A DNA stretch of 64,000 nucleotides. It comes from Chamaelirium japonicum (Eukaryota; Streptophyta; Magnoliopsida; Liliales; Melanthiaceae). A program made the translations under genes and the position numbers. Each line of letters starts with the position of its first letter. The first letter of the stretch is position 1. This document shows, one piece after another, positions 1 through 12,396 of this stretch. The notes under the pieces are model-generated. The model did no database searches. It was not told the origin of the DNA and worked only from the letters and a program-made list of their open reading frames with translations. The stretch lies in NCBI GenBank assembly GCA_947650365.1, contig OX393555.1, forward strand, positions 13,595,550-13,659,549, read 5' to 3'.

Positions 1-1652
1 CGCTCCAGTTCCCTGCGAGCTTCTCTTTCTTCATCGAGGGCCTTCTTCTTTGCCTCAACCCTCTGCTCGAGGGCTTGCCTCTGCTTTCGCTCTGCCTCAA
101 TCCTCTGCTCGAGGACCTGCCTCTGCTCTCGCTCCGCGTCTAGCGCAGACTGCAGCTGAGTGATAGCACCGGTCTGGGTGTCCCGTGCCCTCGAGCGCAT
201 ACCCTCTCGTCCAAAGTAGGAGGAGGGCGTGACTCCAAGGCCCGTACAGAGGACACGGCCGTGCGTGGCAGGTCTCAGCACAGTATCCATCGCTGAGTCG
301 ACAGATACTGAGCTGGAGGAGGAGCCGGCCTCACCCGACGGGGTCACCAGAAGTCGCATCCTCTCCTATATAAAAACAACCAATGATATTCAATGATATT
401 TTATGGCATATGTATAAGAATATATTAACAGTAATTTAATTACTTACCACTTGCGAGGCAACCCTGACCCTGTCGTCCAGAAATGCCCCATCGATACGCC
501 GCCTCCTAGAGGCCTCAAAAAGGTCAATCCTATTAGGCTCGTGGCCCAAGGACTGTGTCTGTTGGACATATAAAATAAATAGATGAGTTAATATAACATG
601 TATAGAGCTTTAAATAATAATAATGTTTGTATCATTTACCAGCTGCTGGGCAAGCTGGGGCATGGAGGTCCTCCCCTTCACTGGAGCAGGTGTCGTCGAG
701 GCACTTCTATTCTGCTTGCCTATAGCAGATTTCGCCTGTGTCAATCGATTAAATTTTGAAACATCAATACAAATTTTTAGTATAATATTAAAACAAGTAC
801 GAATCAACAAAATTATAATTATACCTGAAAGTGAGGGGTGGCCCAGTGAGCGACCAAAAACTGTAGAACGTGTAGCGGTGGCGCGTCTCTCGTCCCGGCC
901 GCAGCCTGTACCTCCTCAGCCGGCTGGCCGACCAAGTAACTGTAGAGCTGGTAGAGCTCGTGACGGTAATCCCTGTACCGCTCACCTATCATCTTCCACA
1001 AGTCCTCCCGATGGGTGTCGGTTTCCATGTTCTCCCATTTAAATTTCTCCTGTAAAATCAATTTAGAAATAAGTCATTTTATCAAATCAAATTATAAAGA
1101 AGTACAATATTATTCTAAAATGCTTTAATGAAACTAACGTACCAAAAACTGCCGATACATCCTCTCCTTATAGGATGCATCAATGTTCTTCCACCCCCTT
1201 AACCGCACAATCGGGGCATTTCTCTCCTCTCGTACTATAATACCGACCCACGTGGCGGCGTCAAAAGCGTGCTCGCCCACAAAGGTCCTGCCGCTCCACT
1301 GTAGAGAAAGCGGCTCGCGTAAGGTCGACAAGCGTCGGGCCGTCGTCACGCCCCGATCGCCTACGTGCCTGGTGATCCTCGACCTTGCAAATAAAATATA
1401 CATCAGTACTGAAGAAGTATTTGCAACATGTATAAAACTTTAGATCTAAACATTACCTGTGGGCGTAGACGCTGTAGCCGAGTGCTGAGCACTGCTCGAA
1501 GCTCCGGAGGCTGCGACCACATCAGGAGCTGGTGTGGAGAGAGGAACAGCACTACCAGATCCGGACGGCTCAGCCTCGGACCCTGGAGTGGCAGCCGGAG
1601 CGCTCCGAGCTACCCCACCCCTGCCTCTACGAACATATGACCGTGATGCCAT
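1..1652 (-). CDS. TNPA-like Ptta/En/Spm transposase (Transposase_24 family), outer copy, 3' end cut by window
   Basis: This is the second CACTA protein, of the plant Ptta/En/Spm (Transposase_24) type. In En/Spm such proteins bind subterminal repeats. By-eye exons on the minus strand are 1652-1457, 1383-1143, 1049-825, 735-640, 558-448 and 365 to below 1, with GT/AG boundaries shared with the inner copy. The ATG at 1652 follows an acceptor-like CAG and opens MASRSYVRRGRGG, a basic low-complexity start. The middle exons carry a tryptophan-rich part (ATWVGIIVREE, VAHWATPHF) and KSAIGKQNRSAST, the family's usual Lys/Asn/Arg segment. The last exon is a Glu/Arg/Gln coiled coil. By comparison with the inner copy, the stop codon lies about 50 bases beyond the window start. 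No break is seen in the visible exons. Function is inferred from family membership. Confidence 0.72.
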
Positions 1653-1659
1653 CTGAAAC

Positions 1660-1890
1660 AATTTAATTTACATATGAAACAGTAAGATTACATATAAAAC
1701 AATATGAAACAGATTGATTTACATATGAAACAGTATGATTTATGAAACAATATGAAACAGTTTGATTTACATATGAAACGGTATGATTTACATATGAAAT
1801 AGTATAAATTAATATGATATACATATGAAACAATATGATTTATATATGAAACAATTTGATTTAAATATGAAACAATTTGATTTACATACG
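1660..1890. repeat. Spacer between TNPA and TNPD made of degenerate ACATATGAAACA repeats
   Basis: About 230 bases of short imperfect repeats (ATATGAAACA, ATTTACATATGAAAC) separate the two genes of the outer element. The same repeat occurs in the inner element at 14041-14180 and 15262-15360, where it flanks the inserted satellite array. Open frames here are repeat artefacts. Confidence 0.8.
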
Positions 1891-1892
1891 GT

Positions 1893-4800
1893 CTAGTCAT
1901 TTTCTGTCTCATCTCTGTCACTCTCATCGTATCCCTCTTCTATCATTTGATCTGCATTCGCTGTCCAGTTTATATTGTCGACATCTTCATTTTCGTCATG
2001 CACTGCATCGACAATGATTATCTCATCATTCTGGTATGCATCCAAATCATCATCGACGACCCCCGCATCCTTGTCTCCCATGTCATAAAAATCTCTGGGT
2101 GGTGACCTGACTATAATTTGCCAACCTGGAGAGGTATTATCCGGTGCATAAAATATCTGTTACGCTTGAGATGCAAGAATGAATGGATCTTCATATTGGG
2201 TATTCAATCTCTTGCCAGTGTTGATGCTGATAAAACCGTATTTGTCGACATTATAACCAGTCCCGCGATTATTAACATCATACCAATCGCATTTGAATAA
2301 TACGATCCGATTTTGGCCAAGGAATTTAATCCCGAGAATCTCGTTGAGGACGCCGTAGAAGTCGATATTTTCTAATTCTTCTTGCTCACCGTTGACGATA
2401 ACCCCACTATTTTGGGTTCTTCGAGATTTTTCACTATCTTTCGTCCGAAATCTATAACCGTTCACGATATAACCATCGTACGATATTGCGTCCTGCAAAG
2501 GACTACAAGATAAGCGCCAGAGATCCTCATTCATCAACGGATTGTAGTTGTCGTGTAGCTCTTGTGCCTATAATAACCACATGACATTCATGATATGAAT
2601 ACATAATTATTGTTCAGTAATGGATGTCAATGAAATTCAGTAATGATATGAATACTTACGTGTTTCTCGAACCACGATGGGAATTCACGATCATGAATTT
2701 GGGGAGCATTTCGAGTACCCCGATTATTAATGATGGCTTTATGCTTCCTATTTTACAGGTTATGAATTAGATTATAATTAGCACATATACTTAATGAATG
2801 GACTGAAAGAATGAGTAAATGATCGTAAAATGCTTACTCAATAAATGGCCACACTTTATCACATTGGCGCAACACATACATATGTGCCTGTTGAATCTCA
2901 TCTACAGACAATTGACGGGTTTTGCCTCCTCCTACAGGTCTACCCATTTCGGCAAATATAGACAGACCCCCATCAAAGTCTATTGGACCACCGTCATAGT
3001 TCCGCTCAAGTTGATTGAATCGCGTGTCTATACCATGTAGGTATCTTGAGCAGAATGTTAGACATTCTTCTGCTAGGTATCCTTCAGCAATTGATCCCTC
3101 CGGACGACTTTTATTACGAACATATGATTTCAATGTTCGCAAGTACCTAATTTGAGAAAAAAATATTTGGATGAATATATCAAGAACGATAAAAAACATT
3201 GTGCGAATGAGACAAGAAGATTACCTCTCGATAAAATACATCCAGCGGTAATGAACTGGGCCACCGAGTTTGGCCTCATTTGCCAAGTGAACGGTCAAAT
3301 GCACCATGACATCAAAGAAGGAAGGTGGAAATATCATCTCTAGCTTGCACAATGTGAGCGCAATATCCCTCTCCATCTGTTCACGTTGGTCCACTCTAAG
3401 TACCTTCGAGCACAAGTGTCTGAAAAAAGTGCTGAGCTCAATTAACGGACCGGACACCTGTTCGGTTAAATTCCCACGTATAGCAAGAGATAACAATCGC
3501 TGCATAAGAACATGACAATCATGACTTTTTAATCCAGACAACTTCCGGCCGTTCTCTTGCACGCATCGTGCGATATTCGAAGAATAACCGTCTGGCGTTT
3601 TCACAGACCGTAGGAATGCACATAAGGCTGCCTTTTGCTGTGAGCTCATGGTGTAGCATGCAACTGGCAACACATACTTATCCCCAATCTCTTTGGGATG
3701 AAGTGATTTTCGGATGTCCAACTCCTTAAGATCGAGACGAGATTTAAGATTATCCTTCGCCTTACCGTCGAGATTCAGCAGTGTTCCTATAATGTTGTCA
3801 CACACATTTTTCTCGATATGCATGACATCCAAGTTATACCGCAAGAGTAGGCTGCTCCAGTACGGTAGTTTAAAGAAAATACTCTTCTTCTTCCAGTTAT
3901 GCTCACGCGTAGAATCTTCATGTGTTCTCTTCTTTTTACCTTTCCCAAGTGCCACGGCATCAAGCTGATCCAATTCGCACAAGACTTCTACCCCCGAAAG
4001 CTGCTCCGGGGCCTTTGCAAGTTCCTTCTTGCCGTTGAAAGCTCTTTTGTTCTGCCTCCACTTATGGCCGTCAACAAGGAATCTTTGATGGCCCATATAA
4101 CAGAACTTGCCTCCATTCTTCAACCGTAATGAATATGTCTCCTTATTGCATGTAGGGCACGCCAATTTTCCTTTAGTACTCCACCCGGATAAGTTGGCAT
4201 ATGCAGGAAAATCGTTGATGGTCCATAGAAGTGCCGTATGCATCCGAAAATTCTGGCGCAACGAGGCATCATACGTATTGGCCCTAACTTCCCATAACTC
4301 GTTCAACTCCTCAATTAACGGCTGCAAGTAAACGTCAATATCATTACCAGGCGACCTGGGTCCGGGAATGAGCAAGGAGAGCATTGTGTATGGCTTTTTT
4401 AAGCACATCCAGGGAGGCAAATTGTATGGAACTAGAACAACTGGCCAAATGTTGTACGACACACTCATATTCCCAAAGGGATTGAAGCCATCGCTAGCAA
4501 GCCCTAACCTGACGTTGCGAACTTCACATGCGAATTCAGGATAGGTATGATCAAAATCTTTCCACGTCAGAGAGTCGGCCGGATGTCTCATAATCCCATC
4601 ATCTGTATGTTCTCGTGTATGCCACCTCATGTGCTCAGCAGTCTTCGATGACATAAACAACATCTGAAGCCTGTCCCTAAGCGGGAAGTATAGGAGAACC
4701 TTTGTAGATACATTTTTCTTCCTTCGACTGGTACTAGACTCGGCATCCGTCTCTTTATATCTCGTTGCTCCGCATATGTGGCATGACCGTGCATGTTCGT

Positions 4801-5494
4801 ACTCTTTCCGGTACAACATACAATCGTTCACGCATGCATCAATTTTCTCATAACCCAGACCGAGATCTTTAATTGTCTTCTTTGCCTCGTAGAATGATTT
4901 CGGTACTGTCTCACCCATAGGAAAAGCCTCTTTCAGCAACTCTACCAATATATTAAATGACTTATTACTCCAACCATTGAGGCACTTCAAATGAAGAAGC
5001 TTTACAGTGAAAGAGAGTTTTGAAAACTTCTCACACCCCGGGTATAGAGGTTGTTCGGCATCTTTAAGCAATCTGTAGAACTTGTCCGCTTTGATATTGG
5101 GCTGATCACCTGACGGTGTTTCCGTGCCTATTCCACCTTGCAAATCATGTATCATATCCTGCATGTCATCGTCATCGTCTGTATTAATATTATCATCAGC
5201 GATTACTGTGTTTGAAGTTTCACCGTGAGCTGCCATGGGGACTGCATCTAGCTCCTCACCGTGCGAGAACCAACGGGTATAGCTAATGTCAATGCCACGC
5301 ATTACCAGATCAACCTCACATTCCTCTCGAACCTTCCTAGTCACCCTTCCGCAGTCTATACAGGGACACACAATTTTTCCATCAAGCGGTGCAAGACGCT
5401 CAAATGCAAAATCCAGAAATTTCCTGACTCCTTGTCTGTACTCTTGGCTCATGCGAATTGAATTACGCATCCAACTCTTATCGATCGAAGACAT
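1893..5494 (-). pseudogene. TNPD-like CACTA transposase, outer copy (one internal stop, promoter lost)
   Basis: This is the catalytic CACTA transposase. Minus-strand exons are 5494-3225, 3146-2838, 2747-2660 and 2567-1893. The large exon starts MSSIDKSWMRNS, a transposase-associated domain with the Cys cluster CPCIDC at residues 43-48. The Tnp2-type (Transposase_21) core follows, with RLGLASDGFNPFG near residue 335 and LDVMHIEKNVCDN near 554, which contain conserved Asp residues. A DUF4218 segment (FFDVMVHLTVHL, near 720) continues into exon 2. The last exon has a DUF4216 domain (KCDWYDVNNRG) and an acidic tail. An in-frame TAA at 2162-2160 replaces a Gln codon (CAA in the inner copy), removing the acidic tail. 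The start codon is 12 bases from the inner CACTA insertion at 5507, so the original 5' leader and promoter are now about 15.9 kb away. Confidence 0.88.
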
Positions 5495-5503
5495 CTTCGT
5501 CTA

Positions 5504-5506
5504 TCT
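5504..5506. other. Left target-site duplication TCT of inner CACTA
   Basis: TCT at 5504-5506 directly precedes CACTA and is repeated at 21379-21381 directly after TAGTG. The uninterrupted inner copy has a single TCT in CTATCTGGCTATAC (about 18971-18984). A 3-bp duplication is characteristic of CACTA transposition. Confidence 0.93.
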
Positions 5507-6060
5507 CACTACAAAAAAAACAGTTATTACCGACGGACAATATCCGTCGGTAATATTAAAATTCCGTCGGTAATGTTCTATAGCGACGGAAGATATTTCC
5601 GTCGCTGGCTGTCGGGAAAGAAGGCGTCGGGGAAAACAATATGACGGACCAAATATTACCGTCGGTAATAATAATTAATACCGACGGTAATATTAAAGCC
5701 GTCAGTAATATTTAATCAATTAAAAACTAATATAATATAGTATTACCGACGAAACATAAGAATACATCGGTAATATATAACCATTTTACCGACGGGTATA
5801 GTCTATACTGTCGGTAATACTATATATATTACCGACACATATATATATTACCCGTCGGTAATAATATATATATTACCGACAAAATTTATATAACCGTCGG
5901 TAATACTATATATATTACCGACGCATATATATATTACCCTTCGGTAATAATATATATATTACCGACGGATATTATATGCCGTCGGCACATTATTAATAAT
6001 TTAAAAAAAATAAAAATATTATTACCGACGGAATAATTAATTTCCGTCGGTAATAAGTAT
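5507..6060. repeat. Left terminal and subterminal repeat region of inner CACTA
   Basis: After the CACTA terminus comes a dense run of the near-palindromic motif TACCGACGG / CCGTCGGTA in both orientations, spaced by short AT-rich segments. In En/Spm-type elements such subterminal motifs are TNPA binding sites; that role here is inferred. The 58-bp hairpins of the right end are absent from this end. Confidence 0.88.
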
Positions 6061-6497
6061 GTTTTATTTTTTAATAAATTTACCTAAATAATGTTATTTA
6101 ATTCCTGTGATTCAATACCACAATATATTACCACAATTTATCAAATATTACCACAATTTATAAAATATTACCGCAAATTTTAAAATATTACCTAAATTGA
6201 TAAAAAAATTACAGCAAATTATCAAATATTACCACAGTTCCCGGCCGACAATTATAGAAAGAACAAAAAATAACCATATATTACAAAATAATATTTACAC
6301 AATCCAGAACTGAGAGATGATACATGTCCTATCTCAACCACCCCCGCCCGCCACCAACGCCGGTGCTCTCATCGATCCCCTGACGCCGCCCTATCTCAAC
6401 CACGCCCGCCCACCACCAACGCTGGTGCTCTCATCGATCCCCTGACGCCGCCCTGCTCCTGCAATTAACATGTATTTGTTAAAAAAATGGTTTATAT
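6061..6497. repeat. AT-rich stretch with ATTACCACAA repeats and a ~62-bp tandem duplication
   Basis: No gene is seen. Bases 6110-6240 contain repeated (A)ATATTACCACAA(TTT) words. Around 6330-6455 a unit of about 62 bases with CTCATCGATCCCCTGACG occurs twice in tandem. It links the subterminal region to the satellite array. Confidence 0.6.
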
Positions 6498-9400
6498 CTA
6501 TAACTGAGTCTAAGCGTTAAAAAATGATAAGTTAGCGTGTTTCGGTTTTGAAATAGGTTTGGATTCGATCCGATCGTAGAATTATCGGCATCCGATAATT
6601 CGAACTTGGAATTATTCCGTATTTCGGACTTGCGAGCGGGTTCTAATTGGATATTTGACCAATTTACGCTCCGATTCACCGATTTAGAGTCTAAGTGTTG
6701 AAAAATCATAACTTAGCGTGTTTCGGATATGAAATAGCTAGGTTTGGATTCGATCGGATCGTCATCGGATCGGCATTCAATAATTCGAACTTGGAATTAT
6801 TCCGTATTTCGGACTTGCGAGCGGGTTCTAATTGGATATTTGACCAATTTACGCTCCGATTCACCGATTTAGAGTCTAAGTGTTGGAAAATCATAAGTTA
6901 GCGTGTTTCGGATATGAAATAGGTTTGGATTCGATCCGATCGTCATCGGATCGGCATCCGATAATTCGAAGTTGGATTTATTCCGTATTTCGGACTTGCG
7001 AGCGGGTTCTAATTGGATATTTGACCAATTTACGCTCCGATTCACCGATTTAGAGTCTAAGTGTTGGAAAATCATAAGTTAGCGTGTTTCGGATATAAAA
7101 TAGGTTTGGATTCGATCCGATCGTCATCGGATCGGCATCCGATAATTCGAACTTGGAATTATTTCGTATTTCGGACTTGCGAGCGGGTTCTAATTGGATA
7201 TTTGACCAATTTACGTTCCGATTCACCGATTTAGAGTCTAAGTGTTGGAAAATCATAAGTTAGCGTGTTTCGGATATGAAATAGGTTTGGATTCGATCGG
7301 ATCATCATCAGATCGGCATCCGATAATTCGAACTTGGAATTATTCCGTATTGCGGACTTGCGAGCGGGTTCTAATTGGATATTTGACCAATTTACGCTCC
7401 GATTCACCGATTTAGAGTCTAAGTGTTGGAAAATCATAAGTTAGCGTGTTTCGGATATGAAATAGGTTTGGATTCGATCCGATCGTCATCGGATCGGCAT
7501 CCGGTAATTCAAAGTTGGAATTATTCCGTATTTCGGACTTGCGAGCGGGTTCTAATTGGATATTTGACTAATTTATGCTCCGATTCACCGATTTAGAGTC
7601 TAAGTGTTGGAAAATCATAAGTTAGCGTGTTTCGGATATAAAATAGGTTTGGATTCAATCCGATCGTCATCGGATCGGCATCCGATAATTCGAACTTGGA
7701 ATTATTCCGTATTTTGGACTTGCGAGCGGGTTCTAATTGGATATTTGACCAATTTACGCTCCGATTCACCGATTTAGAGTCTAAGTGTTGGAAAATCATA
7801 AGTTAGCGTGTTTCAGATATGAAATAGGTTTGGATTCGATCCGATCGTCATCGGATCGGCATCCGGTAATTCGAAGTTGGAATTATTCTGTATTTCGAAC
7901 TTGCGAGCGGGTTCTAATTGGATATTTGACCAATTTACGTTTCGATTCACCGATTTAGAGTCTAAGTGTTGGAAAATCATAAGTTAGCGTGTTTCGGATA
8001 TGAAATAGGTTTGGATTCGATCGGATCATCATCGGATCGGCATTCGATAATTCAAACTTGGAATTATTCCGTATTTCGGACTTGCGAGCGGGTTCTAATT
8101 GGATATTTGACCAATTTACGCTCCGATTCACCGATTTAGAGTCTAAGTGTTGGAAAATCATAAGTTAGCGTGTTTCGGATATGAAATAGGTTTGGATTCG
8201 ATCGGATCATCATCGGATCGACATCCGATAATTCGAACTTGGAATTATTCCGTAGTTCGGACATGCGAGCGGGTTCTAATTTGATATTTGACCAATTTAC
8301 GCTCCGATTCAACGATTTAGAGTCTAAGTGTTGGAAAATCATAAGTTAGCGTGTTTCGGATATGAAATAGATTTGGATTCGATCCGATCGTCATCGGATC
8401 GGCATCCGGTAATTCGAAGTTGGAATTATTCCGTATTTCGGACTTGCGAGCGGGTTCTAATTGGATATTTGACCAATTTACGCTCCGATTCACCGATTTA
8501 GAGTCTAAGTGTTGGAAAATCATAAGTTAGCGTGTTTCGGATATGAAATAGGTTTGGATTCGATCCTATCGTCATCGGATCGGCATCCGATAATTCGAAC
8601 TTGGAATTATTCCGTATTTCGGACTTGCGAGCGGGTTCTAATTGGATATTTGACCAATTTACGCTCCGATTCACCGATTTAGAGTCTAAGTGTTGGAAAA
8701 TCATAAGTTAGCGTGTTTCGGATATGAAATAGGTTTGGATTCGATCCGATCGTCATCGGATCGTCATCCGATAATTCGAACTTGGAATTATTCCGTATTT
8801 CGGACTTGCGAGCGGGTTCTAATTGGATATTTGACCAATTTACGCCCCGCTTCACCGATTTAGAGTCTAAGTGTTGGAAAATCATAACTTAGCGTGTTTC
8901 GGATATGAAATAGGTTTGGATTCGATCCGATCGTCATCGGATCGAAATCCGATAATTAGAACTTGGAATTATTCCGTATTTCGGACTTGCGAGCGGGTTC
9001 TAATTGGATATTTGACCAATTTACGTTCCGATTCACCGATTTAGAGTCTAAGTGTTGGAAAATCATAACTTAGCGTGTTTCGGATATGAAATAGGTTTGG
9101 ATTCGATCCGATCGTCATCGGATCGAAATTCGATAATTAGAACATGGAATTATTCCGTATTTCGGACTTGCGAGCGGGTTCTAATTGGATACTTGACCAA
9201 TTTACGCTCCGATTCACCGATTTAGAGTCTAAGTGTTGGAAAATCATAAGTTAGCGTGTTTCGGATATGAAATAGGATTGGATTCGATCCGATCGTCATC
9301 GGATCGGCATCCGATAATTCGAACTTGGAATTATTCCGTATTTCGGACTTGCGAGCGGGTTCTAATTGGATATTTGACCAATTTACGCTCCGCTTCACCG

Positions 9401-11858
9401 ATTTAGAGTCTAAGTGTTGGAAAATCATAACTTAGCGTGTTTCGGATATGAAATAGGTTTGGATTCGATCCGATCGTCATCCGATAATTCGAACTTGGAA
9501 TTATTCCGTATTTCGGACTTGCGAGCGGGTTCTAATTGGATATTTGACCAATTTACGCTCCGCTTCACCGATTTAGAGTCTAAGTGTTGGAAAATCATAA
9601 CTTAGCGTGTTTCGGATATGAAATAGGTTTGGATTCGATCCGATCGATATCGGATCGAAATCCGATAATTAGAACTTGGAATTATTTCGTATTTCGGACT
9701 TGCGAGCGGGTTCTAATTGGATATTTGACCAATTTACACTCCGATTCATCGATTTAGAGTTTAAGTGTTGGAAAATCATAAGTTAGCGTGTTTCGGATAT
9801 GAAATAGGTTTGGATTCGATCCGATCGTCATCGGATCGTCATCCGATAATTCGAACTTGGAATTATTCCGTATTTCGGACTTGCGAGCGGGTTCTAATTG
9901 GATATTTGACCAATTTACGCTCCGCTTCACCGATTTAGAGTCTAAGTGTTGGAAAATCATAACTTAGCGTGTTTCGGATATGAAATAGGTTTGGATTCGA
10001 TCCGATCGTCATCGGATCGAAATCCGATAATTAGAACTTGGAATTATTCCATATTTCGGACTTGCGAGCGGGTTCTAATTGGATATTTGACCAATTTACG
10101 TTCCGATTCACCGATTTAGAGTCTAAGTGTTGGAAAATCATAACTTAGCGTGTTTCGGATATGAAATAGGTTTGGATTCGATCCGATCGTCATCGGATCG
10201 AAATCCGATAATTAGAACTTGGAATTATTCCGTATTTCGGACTTGCGAGCGGGTTCTAATTGGATATTTGACAAATTTACGCTCCGATTCACCGATTTAG
10301 AGTCTAAGTGTTGGAAAATCATAAGTTAGCGTGTTTCGGATATGAAATAGGTTTGGATTCGATCCGTTCGTCATCGGATCGGTATCCGATAATTCGAACT
10401 TGGAATTATTCCGTATTTCGGACTTGCGAGCGGGTTCTAATTGGATATTTGACCAATTTACACTCCGCTTCACCGATTTAGAGTCTAAGTGTTGGAAAAT
10501 CATAACTTAGCGTGTTTCGGATATGAAATAGGTTTGGATTCGATCCGATCGTCATCCGATAATTCGAACTTGGAATTATTCCGTATTTCGGACTTGCGAG
10601 CGGGTTCTAATTGGATATTTGACCAATTTACGCTCTGATTCACCGATTTAGAGTCTAAGTGTTGGAAAATCATAAGTTAGCGTGTTTCGGATATGAAATA
10701 GGTTTGGATTCGATCCGATCGTCATCGGATCGGCATCCGATAATTCCAACTTGGAATTATTCCGTATTTCGGACTTGCGAGCGGGTTCTAATTGGATATT
10801 TGACCAATTTACGCTCCAATTCACCGATTTAGAGTCTAAGTGTTGGAAAATCATAAGTTAGCGTGTTTCGGATATGAAATAGGTTTGGATTCGATCCGAT
10901 CGTCATCGGATCGGCATCCGATAATTAGAACTTGGAATTATTCCGTATTTCGGACTTGCGAGCGGGTTCTAATTGGATATTTGACCAATTTACGATCCGA
11001 TTCACCGATTTAGAGTCTAAGTGTTGGAAAATCATAAGTTAGCGTGTTTCGGATATGAAATAGGTTTGGATTCGATCCGATCGTCATCGGATCGGCATCC
11101 AGTAATTCGAAGTTGGAATTATTCCGTATTTCGGACTTGCGAGCGGGTTCTAGTTGGATATTTGACCAATTTACGCTCCGATTCACCGATTTAGAGTCTA
11201 AGTGTTGGAAAATCATAAGTTAGCGTGTTTCGGATATGAAATAGGTTTGGATTCGATCCGATCGTCATCGGATCGGCATCCGATAATTAGAACTTGGAAT
11301 AATTCCGTATTTCGGACTTGCGAGCGGGTTCTAATTGGATATTTGACCAATTTACGCTCCGATTCACCGATTTATAGTCTAAGTGTTGGAAAATCATAAG
11401 TTAGCGTGTTTCGGATATGAAATAGGTTTGGATTCGATCCGATCGTCATCGGATCGGCATCCGATAATTCCAACTTGGAATTATTCCGTATTTCGGACTT
11501 GCGAGCGGGTTCTAATTGGATATTTGACCAATTTACGCTCCGCTTCACCGATTTAGAGTCTAAGTGTTGGAAAATCATAACTTAGCGTGTTTCGGATATG
11601 AAATAGGTTTGGATTCGATCCGATCGTCATCGGATCGACATCCGATAATTCCAACTTGGAATTATTTCGTATTTCGGACTTGCGAGCGGGTTCTAATTGG
11701 ATATTTGACCAATTTACGTTCCGATTCACAGATTTAGAGTCTAAGTGTTGGAAAATCATAACTTAGCGTGTTTCGGATATGAAATAGGTTTGGATTCGAT
11801 CCGATCGTCATCGGATCGGCATCCGATAACTTAGCGTGTTTCGGATATGAAATAGGTT
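6498..11858. repeat. 181-bp satellite array 1 (about 30 monomers)
   Basis: A head-to-tail array has a 181-base period; landmark positions are 6869, 7050, 7231, 8136, 8317 and 8498. Each monomer contains TTAGAGTCTAAGTGTTGG, CATAAGTTAGCGTGTTTC, a small inverted repeat CCGATCGTCATCGGATCGG and CTTGCGAGCGGGTTCTAA. Two monomers (near 9476 and 10552) lack 11 bases and are 170 long. They lie 1075 bases apart within a duplicated six-monomer block. 181 is not a multiple of 3, so the recurring 68-residue open frames change frame every unit and are not a coding repeat. The first monomer (6498-6700) is the most diverged and the last (about 11820-11858) is partial. Confidence 0.96.
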
Positions 11859-12396
11859 TTTGTAATTTTCCCCAATATAATATCTTACGTTTGACTTTGA
11901 TTAGTTTTAAAAATGTCCCCCTCTAGTTTGAAAATCCTTACAATTACACCCCTTCACTCATGCAATTGGTATAATCCTTATAATTAATTCTCTTCGTATA
12001 ATCGTAAAAAGTACCAATTGCATGAGTGAATTTAAAATAATTTGCATTTACAAAGCTTCAGTCAAAGTTTACCTATATGCCAGCATAACTGCAGAGATAG
12101 AAATCGAACTCCGTTGGGTGGCATATTGTTGTGTCCACTACAAATGTCACATGAGGGAGATATCCCTCTTCCAACGAGGCACACACCTAGCATGATTAAA
12201 AAACAAAATTCTATAATTTAAAAGAAAAACAGAGGCTACATCATTACCATGAGAGAGAGAGAGAGACCATTTACAATCCGATTTACCGATTTAGAGTCTA
12301 AGTGTTGGAAAATCATAAGTGTGATAATATGATCTAAACTCAAATTAGTAAGATTCATATTTTTTGCTAATATTATAAAGATTAGTAAGTACCTGA
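11859..12396. other. Non-coding spacer with a hairpin and a stray satellite fragment
   Basis: No gene is seen. A perfect 19-base inverted repeat (11953-11971 and 12012-12030, arm TTCACTCATGCAATTGGTA) with a 40-base loop could fold as a hairpin. It may be a MITE remnant, but its ends are not defined. A short (GA)n lies at 12249-12266. Bases about 12267-12320 are a 181-bp satellite fragment (TTAGAGTCTAAGTGTTGG) in array 1 orientation. Confidence 0.65.

Noticed and set aside
6498-11858. Possible CRISPR array
   Set aside because: Eukaryotic DNA; the repeats are contiguous 181-bp monomers with no unique spacers.
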